Shown in pieces: positions 32,827 through 41,205 of a stretch of DNA of 64,000 nt. The notes under the pieces were generated by a model. That model was not told the origin of the DNA and did no database searches. It saw only the letters and a program-made list of their open reading frames with translations. This DNA comes from Magnetococcales bacterium (GTDB lineage Bacteria > Pseudomonadota > Magnetococcia > Magnetococcales > JADFWU01). Every line of letters begins with the position of its first letter. The first letter of the stretch is position 1. Location: positions 4,781 to 68,780 of the forward strand of contig JADFWU010000011.1 of NCBI GenBank assembly GCA_015234045.1, in the 5' to 3' direction. The position numbers and the translations under genes were made by a program.

Positions 32827-34959
32827 CTATCTCAGGGTGACAAACATCCGTCGGCCATTACGATCGATATCAAATAAAATGGACTGTTGTTTTTTTGCTG
32901 CATTAATCGCTTTATCGAGTTTGACGTTGCTATTGACGGGCATATTATTTATGGAAACAACGATATCGCTGTTCCGTATACCGGCCATATCAGCAGCTAA
33001 GCCTGGATCAAGCTCAATAATTTCAGCGCCTTTTTTCCCTTTAAGCGCAGGGTTTTTCATAATTGCTGCTTTGTTGATAACCACAAGTTCCATCCCCTGC
33101 CACTCAAACTCTGTTGGTACAGGGGCCGCAGGCTTTTTTGCAGGCACCGCCTTTGTGGTTTGCTTTCGTTGTGCGGTCTGCCGGGTCACTGGCTGTTGAA
33201 TCATGATCGTACGCTGAGGCGGTGTTGCCACGACCAGCGGCCCCGCCTGTGCAGGCGTTTGGAACAATGGGTTGGTTGATTTGGCTGGATAGATGACGAA
33301 TAAATCCATACGCTGCCCCTGTCGCATGATGGAAAAACGCAGCTCATCTCCGGGACTGTACTGTGTTGAGATCCGCCTTTGAATCGTCTCAGGAGTCCGT
33401 ACCCAGCGACCATCCAGCTTGAAGATCACATCACCAACGGCTAATCCGCCCTTTTCTCCCGCAAATCCAGGCTGAACACCTTGGACAAAAACCCCATTTG
33501 GAAATGGCAGCTTGGTACGTTCGGCAAGCAGTTTATCCAATGCGCTGAAGGTCACTCCGATGGGAGAAACATTCGGCGCTGGCGGAACCGCAACGTATTG
33601 GCCCAATTTTCCGGCTTGCATCGGCGGAGACTGAACAGGTTGTGTTGGCGTCTCCGGCTGTGTGGCTTGCGGGTCAAAACCTGGCAGAGCCAAACTGGGC
33701 AGGTTGAAGTTCACCTGCTGCCCACCACCATTTAAAATGGGGTGACAGTTGGAACAAGCGCCTCGGTCATCATGGGGCATGATGGCGTTTTTCGGAATCG
33801 GAGGGGCTGTTTGCGTTTTAGCCGCCACCATCTGACCCAAGCCTGCATTCATGGGTTGGATTTTAGGCAGTTGGATCACCTCTTCGACAAAATCGACTAC
33901 ATGATTGGCCGGTACAGCAAAACCAACACCCGAAAATGCACGCGTTGGCGAATAGATCGCGGTATTGATACCAATCACCGTTCCCTTATTCGATACCAGC
34001 GGTCCACCGGAGTTACCCTGGTTGATGGCAGCATCTGTCTGGATCAACCCTTTATGGACTGTCCCTTCAATGACAACTGATTTACGGATCGCCGAGACCA
34101 CCCCTTTGCTGACAGTCTGCTCCAGACCAAACGGGCATCCAACGGTGATAACAGGATCACCAAGATTGACCACTTCACCCCGTCCTAGCGCGGCTGTTTT
34201 CAACGGCTTGTTCGAGTCGATTTTCAACAACGCCAAATCGCGGGCTTCATCCAGTCGAATCACCTGGGCCGGCAAACGACGGCTACCGTTGTCACTGTAG
34301 ACGGTGACAAACACATTCTTGGACTGCTCAACCACATGATAGTTAGTAACAATGTAACCATCTTCAGTTATGATGACACCGGAACCAATGCTCTGGATTG
34401 ATACGCCGGTAAACGGCTGAGCAAATTGCAGCGGAGAAGCGGGCTGTGGCGCTGGCGCAGCGGCTATTGAACCATTCGGTCCCTGGGTGCTGACATTGAC
34501 CACACTGGTCAACATGGATTTGACAATACTTGGAAAGGGCAAAACCGGTGCATCTGCGACCGATCTCATCGCTGGCAACTGTGGTAATTGCGGTTGCAGA
34601 AATGACGGAGCGCCCATCATATCAACCGGTGCAGCCACATTTTGCAAGATGGGCTCTGGGAACAGCGTCCCCATACTCGGTGTGTTGGCAAAGCCCTGTA
34701 AAGCAACCGGGTTACCTGCAGCGACACCTTGTTGAGTCGGCATTGCCGGCGGCATGACAGGTGACGCAGGCGATTGGGCCACAACGGGTCCAGTCGGAAC
34801 GGCACTCTGTGCTGTCTGGTTGGCTTTATAGATGTTCAAATACCAGTAGCTGGCGATCATGACACCAACCGCTACCACCCACAGCAAGTGGAGGTATTTG
34901 ACCATGCTTTTGCCGCAATAATTGTCGTCATTAAAATCTAAATTGAGCATGCGTATCAC
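32827..34959 (-). CDS. mamE: MamE, HtrA-type protease with PDZ and magnetochrome
   Basis: 710 aa, starting at GTG 34959 overlapping the mamI stop, or ATG 34950. A membrane helix (about 24-44) and a Pro/Ala-rich linker precede a trypsin-like domain with an intact triad: His208 (TNYHVVEQ), Asp241 (ARDLALLK) and Ser317 (GNSGGPL). One magnetochrome heme motif follows (CSNCH at 402-406), then two PDZ domains (about 475-570 and 630-710). MamE processes MamE, MamO and MamP and switches on crystal maturation. Other MamE proteins carry two heme motifs in this region; only one is visible here. Confidence 0.95.
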   Translation of the reverse strand: MIRMLNLDFNDDNYCGKSMVKYLHLLWVVAVGVMIASYWYLNIYKANQTAQSAVPTGPVVAQSPASPVMPPAMPTQQGVAAGNPVALQGFANTPSMGTLFPEPILQNVAAPVDMMGAPSFLQPQLPQLPAMRSVADAPVLPFPSIVKSMLTSVVNVSTQGPNGSIAAAPAPQPASPLQFAQPFTGVSIQSIGSGVIITEDGYIVTNYHVVEQSKNVFVTVYSDNGSRRLPAQVIRLDEARDLALLKIDSNKPLKTAALGRGEVVNLGDPVITVGCPFGLEQTVSKGVVSAIRKSVVIEGTVHKGLIQTDAAINQGNSGGPLVSNKGTVIGINTAIYSPTRAFSGVGFAVPANHVVDFVEEVIQLPKIQPMNAGLGQMVAAKTQTAPPIPKNAIMPHDDRGACSNCHPILNGGGQQVNFNLPSLALPGFDPQATQPETPTQPVQSPPMQAGKLGQYVAVPPAPNVSPIGVTFSALDKLLAERTKLPFPNGVFVQGVQPGFAGEKGGLAVGDVIFKLDGRWVRTPETIQRRISTQYSPGDELRFSIMRQGQRMDLFVIYPAKSTNPLFQTPAQAGPLVVATPPQRTIMIQQPVTRQTAQRKQTTKAVPAKKPAAPVPTEFEWQGMELVVINKAAIMKNPALKGKKGAEIIELDPGLAADMAGIRNSDIVVSINNMPVNSNVKLDKAINAAKKQQSILFDIDRNGRRMFVTLR

Positions 34960-35183
34960 TCACCCGTTTTAGGGTCGTCCTCCATCAAATCCTCATCCGG
35001 TTCACTTGGAGAGGGAATTGATTCACGGATTCTTGTGACTCCGGCACCGATGGCAACCAAGCCGAGCAGGGTCAACACAATGGGCATGAGACCGCGCAGA
35101 ATCTCAACCACAGACCACCACCACGCGGATAGGCCCCACAGACCTAACGCCAACGCCACCAACCCAAAGACTATTGTAAGCAT
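34956..35183 (-). CDS. mamI: MamI, small magnetosome membrane protein
   Basis: 75 aa with two membrane helices (about 2-20 and 29-48) separated by the WWWSVVEILRG turn, and an acidic tail. MamI is essential for magnetosome membrane invagination. Its 3' end overlaps mamE by four bases. A close relative forms the N-terminus of the fusion at 4793-6322. Confidence 0.93.
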   Translation of the reverse strand: MLTIVFGLVALALGLWGLSAWWWSVVEILRGLMPIVLTLLGLVAIGAGVTRIRESIPSPSEPDEDLMEDDPKTGE

Positions 35184-35254
35184 GTCATACAGTTCCTTGC
35201 TTGTTGATCACCTGCAACTATTTCACGAAGGGGGAAAACGTTCTCCACCCGTCA

Positions 35255-35285
35255 ACCCTGACAGTCACGCTGTAGCTGTCAGGGT
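35255..35285. other. strong intercistronic hairpin between mamH and mamI
   Basis: ACCCTGACAG (35255-35264) and CTGTCAGGGT (35276-35285) form a perfect 10-bp stem with an 11-nt loop. On the minus strand it is followed by TTGACGGG rather than a T run, so it is not a standard terminator. It could be an mRNA processing or stability element that sets mamI-mamE expression apart from mamH. Confidence 0.6.
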
Positions 35286-35302
35286 GGCTATCCTTCTTTC
35301 AA

Positions 35303-36646
35303 CTACTCAAACTCAAGTGGCGGCAGTTCAATTTGTGAATCATCCGAGACGCTTGAAACGTCCGAGCCACTCTTTTCCACATAGCGCATCACAATCAGCG
35401 CATAGGCAACGATTAAAAAGTTGATAATACCGGTGAATATGAACGGTACCGTCGGTCCAACCCAATCGAACAACAACCCACCGACAAGCAAAAAGAAAAT
35501 GATACCGATACTGCCAACGGTGTTAAAAACACCAAGAACCGATCCACGTATCTCTTCAGGAGCCAGATCAAGCACCAGGATCTGTGGCGCTAGAATACAG
35601 CCCGCCTGTCCCAATCCCATCAACGCGCCTGGCAGCAAAATCCACCAACTGAATGGATTGTCCAACAGACCGATGGAGGTAAATCCAGCACCGGAAAAAA
35701 ACAGCCCCAGTGCAGTGGCCTGAACCCGGCCCAAAATCTCAATCAAACGCCCCCAAAAAGGGATCGAGATCAAGACGACCAACCCGATAAAGCCGATGAC
35801 AAAGCCCGCTTGTGACGCAGCTTGTGCATGATCCAACATCGGCAACAGGTCGGCAAAATAGATGAACCAGGTCATCAAAAACAGACCGACAATCACCATG
35901 TCGTTACGGGCGGTAAATGCCGACAAAAAACTGAGCTGCAATCCCCGTTCGCGTTTAACCAGTTGCCAGATCTCCCGCAGTGGGAATTTGCGCTCTGGTT
36001 TTGGTGACGAGAGTTCTGCCAACAGATTGTGCGCAATCCAAGCACCGGCGAAAGCGATCACTGCTGCCAGCAGCATGGTTGTCGGAACGCCCAAATGTTT
36101 AGGCAGCTGCATCAGAACGGCGTATACCAAAGTGACGCCGAATGCCATCATGAATCCCACTTTAGCCAGAATGCGGGGGCGCTCTTCGGGTTCGGTATAA
36201 TCACCGGTCAATGTTGACAATTGCGGCCAGACTGCCGTGGTGCCCAACGACATCAGAATACGCGCCAAGTAGAACAACATCAGCGCGTTGATGCCCAATA
36301 TCAGACCGAATGTCTGACCAAATGGCAGCATCAACGCTGACAAACCCGCCATCAGAAAACCAAACACCAGAATTGGAACCCGGCCAAACTTATCCGACAA
36401 ATACCCGAGATAACCAACGACAACCAGATCAACCAACTCGGTGATCATTTGAATATTGGCATTGATAAACCCGGCATTCTCCCGGTCCAGCCCCAACACA
36501 CTACTCAGATAGAGCGGCTGCATGGCCAACACAAGAGTCATGAATATCATGACTAGAGCAACAACCAAATAGAGGGCATTGTGATGTTGCTCATCCAGGT
36601 CGCTGGTTGTCTTGACTGTGCCCTTTTTCGGCATGTGTCCGTCCAT
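35303..36646 (-). CDS. mamH: MamH, major facilitator transporter
   Basis: 447 aa from ATG 36646; a longer frame to 36733 would overlap the upstream mamF-like gene by 74 bases and is unlikely. Twelve-helix MFS protein with DKFGRVPILVFG after helix 2, GLGQAGCILAPQILVLDLAP and PEEIRGSVLGVF. It is closely related to the N-terminal two thirds of MamZ. MamH contributes to iron uptake into magnetosomes. In known mam operons mamH is the first gene; here it follows mamD and a mamF-like gene. Confidence 0.92.
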   Translation of the reverse strand: MDGHMPKKGTVKTTSDLDEQHHNALYLVVALVMIFMTLVLAMQPLYLSSVLGLDRENAGFINANIQMITELVDLVVVGYLGYLSDKFGRVPILVFGFLMAGLSALMLPFGQTFGLILGINALMLFYLARILMSLGTTAVWPQLSTLTGDYTEPEERPRILAKVGFMMAFGVTLVYAVLMQLPKHLGVPTTMLLAAVIAFAGAWIAHNLLAELSSPKPERKFPLREIWQLVKRERGLQLSFLSAFTARNDMVIVGLFLMTWFIYFADLLPMLDHAQAASQAGFVIGFIGLVVLISIPFWGRLIEILGRVQATALGLFFSGAGFTSIGLLDNPFSWWILLPGALMGLGQAGCILAPQILVLDLAPEEIRGSVLGVFNTVGSIGIIFFLLVGGLLFDWVGPTVPFIFTGIINFLIVAYALIVMRYVEKSGSDVSSVSDDSQIELPPLEFE

Positions 36647-36659
36647 GGTAATTTCTGAA

Positions 36660-36998
36660 TTACAAACGGCTGGACAGGATGTAAATAATGGGTAACCGCC
36701 AAGCACGCCCCAAAACAACAGACACCATTCCAATCAAGCTGAGCGCTGCAATTACCGTGGCCGAGAAACTAAAGAAAAATGGCCCGATTACCGGTATGTG
36801 CATGGCAAAAATCGAAATCACGCCCCAGATCCATAGCACCAATCCCTGACGTGCATGAAAATAGACATACTCATCTTCCTTATTAAGAACCAGAGGTACA
36901 ACGCACAAAACGCTCAGGTAGCTCAGCATCGCCATAAAGATGCTTTTGCCTTTTTTGGAAACTTGGACGATATGTTTCTTTGCTGCACGTGCCGGCAT
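36660..36998 (-). CDS. second MamF/MmsF family protein
   Basis: 112 aa. Same three-helix DUF4870 architecture as the gene at 29377: MAMLSYLSVLCVVPLVLN, YVYFHARQGLVLWIWGVISIF and IAALSLIGMVSVVLGRAW. A basic N-terminal extension (PARAAKKHIVQVSKKGK) is not found in the other copy. AAGGAATGA lies upstream of the ATG. Members include MamF and MmsF, the latter a regulator of crystal maturation; I cannot tell which of the two this represents. Confidence 0.85.
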   Translation of the reverse strand: MPARAAKKHIVQVSKKGKSIFMAMLSYLSVLCVVPLVLNKEDEYVYFHARQGLVLWIWGVISIFAMHIPVIGPFFFSFSATVIAALSLIGMVSVVLGRAWRLPIIYILSSRL

Positions 36999-37102
36999 CT
37001 GTCATTCCTTTTTCGTCATAATTCGGATTCAAACAGAATAATGCAACCTGCAAAAGTCCGTCGAACAACAAGACAGACTTTTGCCCGTAAGCGATACAAA
37101 TT

Positions 37103-38059
37103 TTAGCTGATCGCCTCTTCCAACTCACTCACGCCTTCAGGACGGTTCAAGTAGCTGTAGACACCAACGCCAAGAACAGCAATCGCGCCAACCAGGGCAA
37201 TCGGCCCCAGTGATCCGAGACCAAGCCCCAAACCAAGGCTGGATCCTGCGGCACTAGCAGCGGCACCTTTGGCTACCGCTGCACCACTACCAGAGACAGC
37301 ACCAGCAGAACCAGCAGCTTTAGCACCCGCTGCGCCCGCTGCAGCACCTGCTGCGCCAACCCCAACCAGAGCACCCTTACCGGACATCATGGCCTTGCCG
37401 CCTACAACACCCTTTGCTGCCAACGCACAACCGGCACCAGTCCCAGCACCACCTTTGGCACCAGCGAGACACGCCTTACCTGCTACCCCTTTAGCCATGG
37501 CACCTTTTGCGGCTGCACCTTTTGCGGCTGCACCTTTTGCGGCTGCACCTTTTGCGGCTGCGCCCTTAGCGGCTGCGCCTTTTGCAGCGGCTGCACCTTC
37601 AGCACCTTCAACTTCACCCATGGCGACGTTGAGCCACCAACCGCTTTTGGCTTTTGCAGCTCCGGTTCCGGCTGCACCTGCTTTTGCAGCTCCGGTTCCG
37701 GCTGTACCCGCTTTTGCAGCCACACCGGCACCTGCCGCACCTTTGGCCATTGCCGCAGCTTTGGAGGAGTGTAGAACCAACCACTTATTGGCTGCGGCCC
37801 CACCGAGAGGTGTCTCACCCACGACCACTGTTTTACCAACGATAGAGCTCAACAAGCCCATCTGTTTGGCCCCTTCCAGTTTCAGAGCCACCATCCCCTT
37901 ACCAGCAACCGTGCCAGTACTGGGATGCAGAAACAGCCAATTGGCCATTCCATTACCCGATGCAACTGTTTTGCCGACTACAAAACTCTTGCCGGTCATC
38001 AAAGGGATCTGGCCCGCTTGCGCGCCACCGAGTTTAAACATCATTGTTTCTGCTGCCAT
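37103..38059 (-). CDS. mamD: MamD-family magnetosome protein with KGAAA repeats
   Basis: 318 aa from ATG 38059, with GGAG upstream; a GTG one codon earlier is possible. Residues 1-110 contain the duplicated MamD module (GKSFVVGKTV...NWLFLHPS and GKTVVVGETP...KWLVLHSS). The centre is an Ala/Gly/Lys-rich region with about seven KGAAA pentads and two copies of a GTGAAKAGAA unit. The C-terminus has SLGLGLGLGSLGPIALVGAIAVLGVGVYSYLNR, the LG-repeat plus membrane helix of the Mms6/MamD family. It is the first gene of the 24-gene minus-strand run and follows a candidate promoter. A shorter paralogue is at 2246-2827. Confidence 0.88.
   Translation of the reverse strand: MAAETMMFKLGGAQAGQIPLMTGKSFVVGKTVASGNGMANWLFLHPSTGTVAGKGMVALKLEGAKQMGLLSSIVGKTVVVGETPLGGAAANKWLVLHSSKAAAMAKGAAGAGVAAKAGTAGTGAAKAGAAGTGAAKAKSGWWLNVAMGEVEGAEGAAAAKGAAAKGAAAKGAAAKGAAAKGAAAKGAMAKGVAGKACLAGAKGGAGTGAGCALAAKGVVGGKAMMSGKGALVGVGAAGAAAGAAGAKAAGSAGAVSGSGAAVAKGAAASAAGSSLGLGLGLGSLGPIALVGAIAVLGVGVYSYLNRPEGVSELEEAIS
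37490..37590 (-). repeat. 15-bp tandem repeats coding KGAAA in mamD
   Basis: The 15-base unit CACCTTTTGCGGCTG is repeated four times almost perfectly, followed by two or three diverged copies. Copy number could change by slippage, altering the length of the Ala/Lys-rich linker. Confidence 0.85.
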
Positions 38060-38062
38060 CAC

Positions 38063-38563
38063 AAACGCTCCATCTAGAAGGGTTCAAGTCCGGTTCCAGG
38101 CTCCCATAGTCACCCTATGAAACACCTCAATCGTTTTTTTTAAATGAATAACTCAATAAAAAAGCAAACAAAACTACAAAAAAAATGGTGAAATGCATTC
38201 ATACTAACAATAACCTGCACACCCGAAGATACACTTCATGAAAAGCCACAGTCCATATTTGTGACTCTGTCCTAATTTATGAGGCCATCACTCTTTTGGT
38301 AGAGGCTTGTTAAACGTGCTTATAAGTATAGCTGATAAGTGCAATCAATCCAGTAAAAAATTTTAAACAAGCTGATCAAAAAACAAGCATTTACGATACG
38401 TAATGGGAATGAGTTTCATTAAAGAGGCCGTTTATTAAGATCACTCCAGTCCAAGCAGGAAACATACTACTTATTATCTACATAAAATCCCAATCTCTTT
38501 TAAAAAAAAAAAAAAAAATATGGTCAATTGGTAAATTTTATATTGATATTTAAAAATAACAAT
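38063..38563. other. AT-rich upstream region of the mam operon
   Basis: 500 bases without a gene. It contains a run of 17 A at 38502-38518 and the candidate minus-strand promoter at 38320-38348. It separates the symporter gene from mamD, both read on the minus strand. Confidence 0.6.
38320..38348 (-). promoter_or_regulatory. candidate promoter of the mam operon
   Basis: Read on the minus strand, TTGATT and TTATAA are separated by exactly 17 bases, a reasonable sigma-70-type pair about 260 bases upstream of mamD. The long leader and the AT-rich context mean it could be a chance match. Confidence 0.35.
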
Positions 38564-39898
38564 TCAGTCTAGAAAAAGAGATAATTTTTTTCGCAAACTG
38601 GTGAGATTGATCAATGTAATGTAGGTGAGTGGGACCAGATGGACAATAAGCATCAGTCCAATCAACACATCCCCAACCGACCAGATGAATGCAACAGGGA
38701 AAAAAGGTCCGCAGAAGGTAACAGCGCTGAAAAACCAACGGTAGAACATAACGTTACGCCCACCGAGATAGACAAAACAACGCTCTGAAAAATGTGCCCA
38801 ACTGATCATTGTTGTGAATGCAAACAAAATCAGGCTGACCAAAACCACCAACTGTCCAATACCACCCAAAGCCGTGGAAAAAGCCGACACCGTTAGATAA
38901 GCGCCTGTAATTTCACGCCAATCACCAACCGACAACACCACCAATCCGGTTATTGAACAGATGATAATGGTATCAATAAAAGGCACTAAGGCAGCCAGAA
39001 AGGCACCACGTGCCGGATGGTCGGTGTTGGCACCTTGCAGAAAAGGCGCAATCCCGATACCGGAACCATGGGAGAATACACCACGTGAAACCCCATACTG
39101 AATCGCCTGCATCACCGTATAGCCGATTAAACCACCTGCTACCGAATAGGGTTGAAAGGCATAATGAAACACCAACCCCAGCGCCTCAAGTGTTCTCAGC
39201 GGGCTGCCCAGCAGAATGATCAGCCCCATAACGACATATAGCAAGAGCATCCACGGCGCTATAGTGGTACTGAAGCGTACGATGGATTGAATACCCCCCA
39301 CCACCACCACACCAACCAGGAAACAGAGCACCACTGCCACCAACAGGGTTGGCACACCAAGTTGATTGGTCACAGCATGAGCGACTGAGTTCGCCTGAAT
39401 AATATTGGCGGTGACCAGTCCTTTCACCAATATCAAACCGGCCAAAACCATCGACAGTTTCGCCCAACTTCGCGGCAAAAAACGCTCCATGTAGGACATG
39501 GGTGTTGCAAAAAGGCGTGGATCTTTCTTCTCATTGCTGATGATGGCGAAGTAGGCAGAACACATACGAAAGGCGGTGCCAGCCAGCGCTGACATCCACA
39601 TCCAGAACAGCGCACCCGGCCCGCCGAGATGAATCGCAGTCCCCACACCAGCCAAATTCCCTACGCCGATGCTGGTGGCAAGGGCAGCGATAAAGGCCGA
39701 TTTATGATCAATATGGTGTTTATCAAGACCCGCAGACGTGACATTCGGCCACCAACGGCGCACAGATAGCGCACCACGCCAGGAGAGCCCGCGCGTGACG
39801 ATCAGTAGCAGAAATCCGATTTCAAGATAGATAAGACTGAGAAATGGATTCCATATAAATGAAGCCAACCAGGTCATAGACAACCAATAGACGAGCAA
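38564..39898 (-). CDS. sodium:alanine symporter family protein (AGCS)
   Basis: 444 aa, hydrophobic throughout. AGCS family signatures include GVGNLAGVGTAIHLGGPGALFWMWMSAL (about 78-105), RMCSAYFAI, GVSRGVFSHGSGIGIAPF and a C-terminal EERCF-type segment (HFSERCFVYL). The family imports alanine or glycine with Na+. It is read toward mamD but separated by 500 bases, so it is probably an independent unit. Confidence 0.9.
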   Translation of the reverse strand: MLVYWLSMTWLASFIWNPFLSLIYLEIGFLLLIVTRGLSWRGALSVRRWWPNVTSAGLDKHHIDHKSAFIAALATSIGVGNLAGVGTAIHLGGPGALFWMWMSALAGTAFRMCSAYFAIISNEKKDPRLFATPMSYMERFLPRSWAKLSMVLAGLILVKGLVTANIIQANSVAHAVTNQLGVPTLLVAVVLCFLVGVVVVGGIQSIVRFSTTIAPWMLLLYVVMGLIILLGSPLRTLEALGLVFHYAFQPYSVAGGLIGYTVMQAIQYGVSRGVFSHGSGIGIAPFLQGANTDHPARGAFLAALVPFIDTIIICSITGLVVLSVGDWREITGAYLTVSAFSTALGGIGQLVVLVSLILFAFTTMISWAHFSERCFVYLGGRNVMFYRWFFSAVTFCGPFFPVAFIWSVGDVLIGLMLIVHLVPLTYITLINLTSLRKKLSLFLD

Positions 39899-40024
39899 AT
39901 GGTTTATGGATTTCAGGCAAAAAAGTGTGTGTTTAAAACGTTACACCATATTTTAGCATGAGTCCATCAATCCACTACACGTATAGGGCCACTAACGAGG
40001 ATGAAACATACCAATTGTGCCCGG

Positions 40025-40174
40025 TCAATACATCGGCCTAGTTAACAAAATAAACACTGCAAACAATGCACTAGCCACAACTCCAATGGCAGCAATGTAT
40101 AGCATGAATGCAAATGGGTGAGACGCCAGGTAGGCATCCTTTTCGTCTTTGGATGGAAAATGATAATGGGACAT
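40025..40174 (-). CDS. 49-aa single-helix membrane peptide
   Basis: Begins MSHYHFPSKDEKDAYLASHP, followed by one hydrophobic helix (FAFMLYIAAIGVVASALFAV) and a short tail ending RPMY. An excellent ribosome binding site (AAGGAGG, 7 bases before the ATG) supports it as a real gene. His-rich start and single helix suggest a small membrane subunit or regulator; family not recognised. It is divergent from the DUF2202 gene across the large palindrome at 40231-40274. Confidence 0.7.
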   Translation of the reverse strand: MSHYHFPSKDEKDAYLASHPFAFMLYIAAIGVVASALFAVFILLTRPMY

Positions 40175-40230
40175 GATCGCTCCTCCTTGTTACTTTTGGA
40201 CAGTATGTTCCATTATTTAGTTTCCAGGCC

Positions 40231-40274
40231 AGAGTCAAACTATTTATATTTATTACTATAAATAGTTTGACTCT
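40231..40274. promoter_or_regulatory. perfect 18-bp palindrome in a divergent promoter region
   Basis: AGAGTCAAACTATTTATA (40231-40248) is the exact reverse complement of 40257-40274, around an 8-base AT spacer. It lies between the divergent 49-aa gene and the DUF2202 gene. A symmetrical operator for a dimeric regulator or a cruciform-forming site are both possible. Confidence 0.7.
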
Positions 40275-40324
40275 CAGGCTATGATTCTATTGCTGTGACA
40301 CATTTCAATTCTGGAGCCAGATCT

Positions 40325-41122
40325 GTGAAAGATAAATTGCAAGATTATGATGTCATTGAGATTCATGAAGACAAGCCCACACGTCAGTCACGCCCTTCAT
40401 CATGCCATAGACATCCAGATCAGGGACAAAAACTACTGATTGGAGCAACCATCGCTGTTGCCATAATCGCACTGGCGCTCTCCTTTCTTGACATCCAAAA
40501 GGATGACAGTAAGGCACCCGCACCAAACGTCATCATCCCCACGACCATGCTCCAGCCCGTTGCCATGCCCATGGCCAACCAAGTCACCCCCCCTTCTGAA
40601 ACAGACAAAACCCACCTTCTCTACATGCGTGAAGAGGAAAAACTGGCGCGGGATGTCTATCAACAACTTTTTCAACACTGGAAACTCACCCTATTCAGCA
40701 GTATCGCACGCGCTGAACAGAGACACATGAATGCTGTCGGCCAACTGATCACCCGTTTCAGCCTGCCTGATCCGGTCGGTACCAACGGCATCGGCGTTTT
40801 CCAACATCAAAAACTCGCTACACTCTATTCGGATCTGATGGCCCGCGGAAAACGCTCCATTACTGAGGCATTACGCGTCGGCGCTCTTATCGAAGAGATC
40901 GACATCCTGGATTTGGAAGCAGGCCTGAAGACCACAAACCAGCCTGATATTCAACGGGTGTTCCGAAATATTCAACGTGGCTCCACCAATCATTTGCGGA
41001 CCTTTGCCCATGGTCTTGAGTTACGTGGTGAAATCTATCAGCCCATCAAACTCACGAAAGATTCATTCAATGCCATTCTTCACAGTCCAACAGATACTGG
41101 ATTCTTTGCAAACGGTCAGTAA
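40325..41122 (+). CDS. DUF2202 ferritin-like protein, membrane-anchored
   Basis: 265 aa from GTG 40325, chosen for CTGGAG nine bases upstream; GTG 40295 would add ten residues. N-terminal membrane anchor (about 38-58, LLIGATIAVAIIALALSFL), then a DUF2202 helical bundle (about 95-235). Family motifs are EEEKLARDVYQQL, SIARAEQRHMNAV, EALRVGALIEEIDILDLE and HLRTFAHGLELRG, with Glu/His pairs as in ferritin-like di-metal sites. The presumed role is metal binding or redox on the outer face of the inner membrane. The downstream CZB and feoAB genes strengthen an iron-handling context. Confidence 0.82.
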   Translation: MKDKLQDYDVIEIHEDKPTRQSRPSSCHRHPDQGQKLLIGATIAVAIIALALSFLDIQKDDSKAPAPNVIIPTTMLQPVAMPMANQVTPPSETDKTHLLYMREEEKLARDVYQQLFQHWKLTLFSSIARAEQRHMNAVGQLITRFSLPDPVGTNGIGVFQHQKLATLYSDLMARGKRSITEALRVGALIEEIDILDLEAGLKTTNQPDIQRVFRNIQRGSTNHLRTFAHGLELRGEIYQPIKLTKDSFNAILHSPTDTGFFANGQ

Positions 41123-41205
41123 AAGAGCCCCACTTCTTTTAACTTCAAAGACGCGTCGTCTTTTTAACAAGGCAAGCCACCAAATTATCATTTTGAGGTC
41201 TAATC

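Noticed and set aside
37269-38120. 283-aa antisense Ala/Pro frame opposite mamD
   Set aside because: Produced by the GC-rich Ala/Gly repeats of mamD; low complexity, no ribosome binding site.
38502-38518. Run of 17 A as a functional element
   Set aside because: It lies in AT-rich intergenic DNA with no adjacent hairpin; it may simply be a homopolymer or affect DNA bending, but nothing more can be supported.
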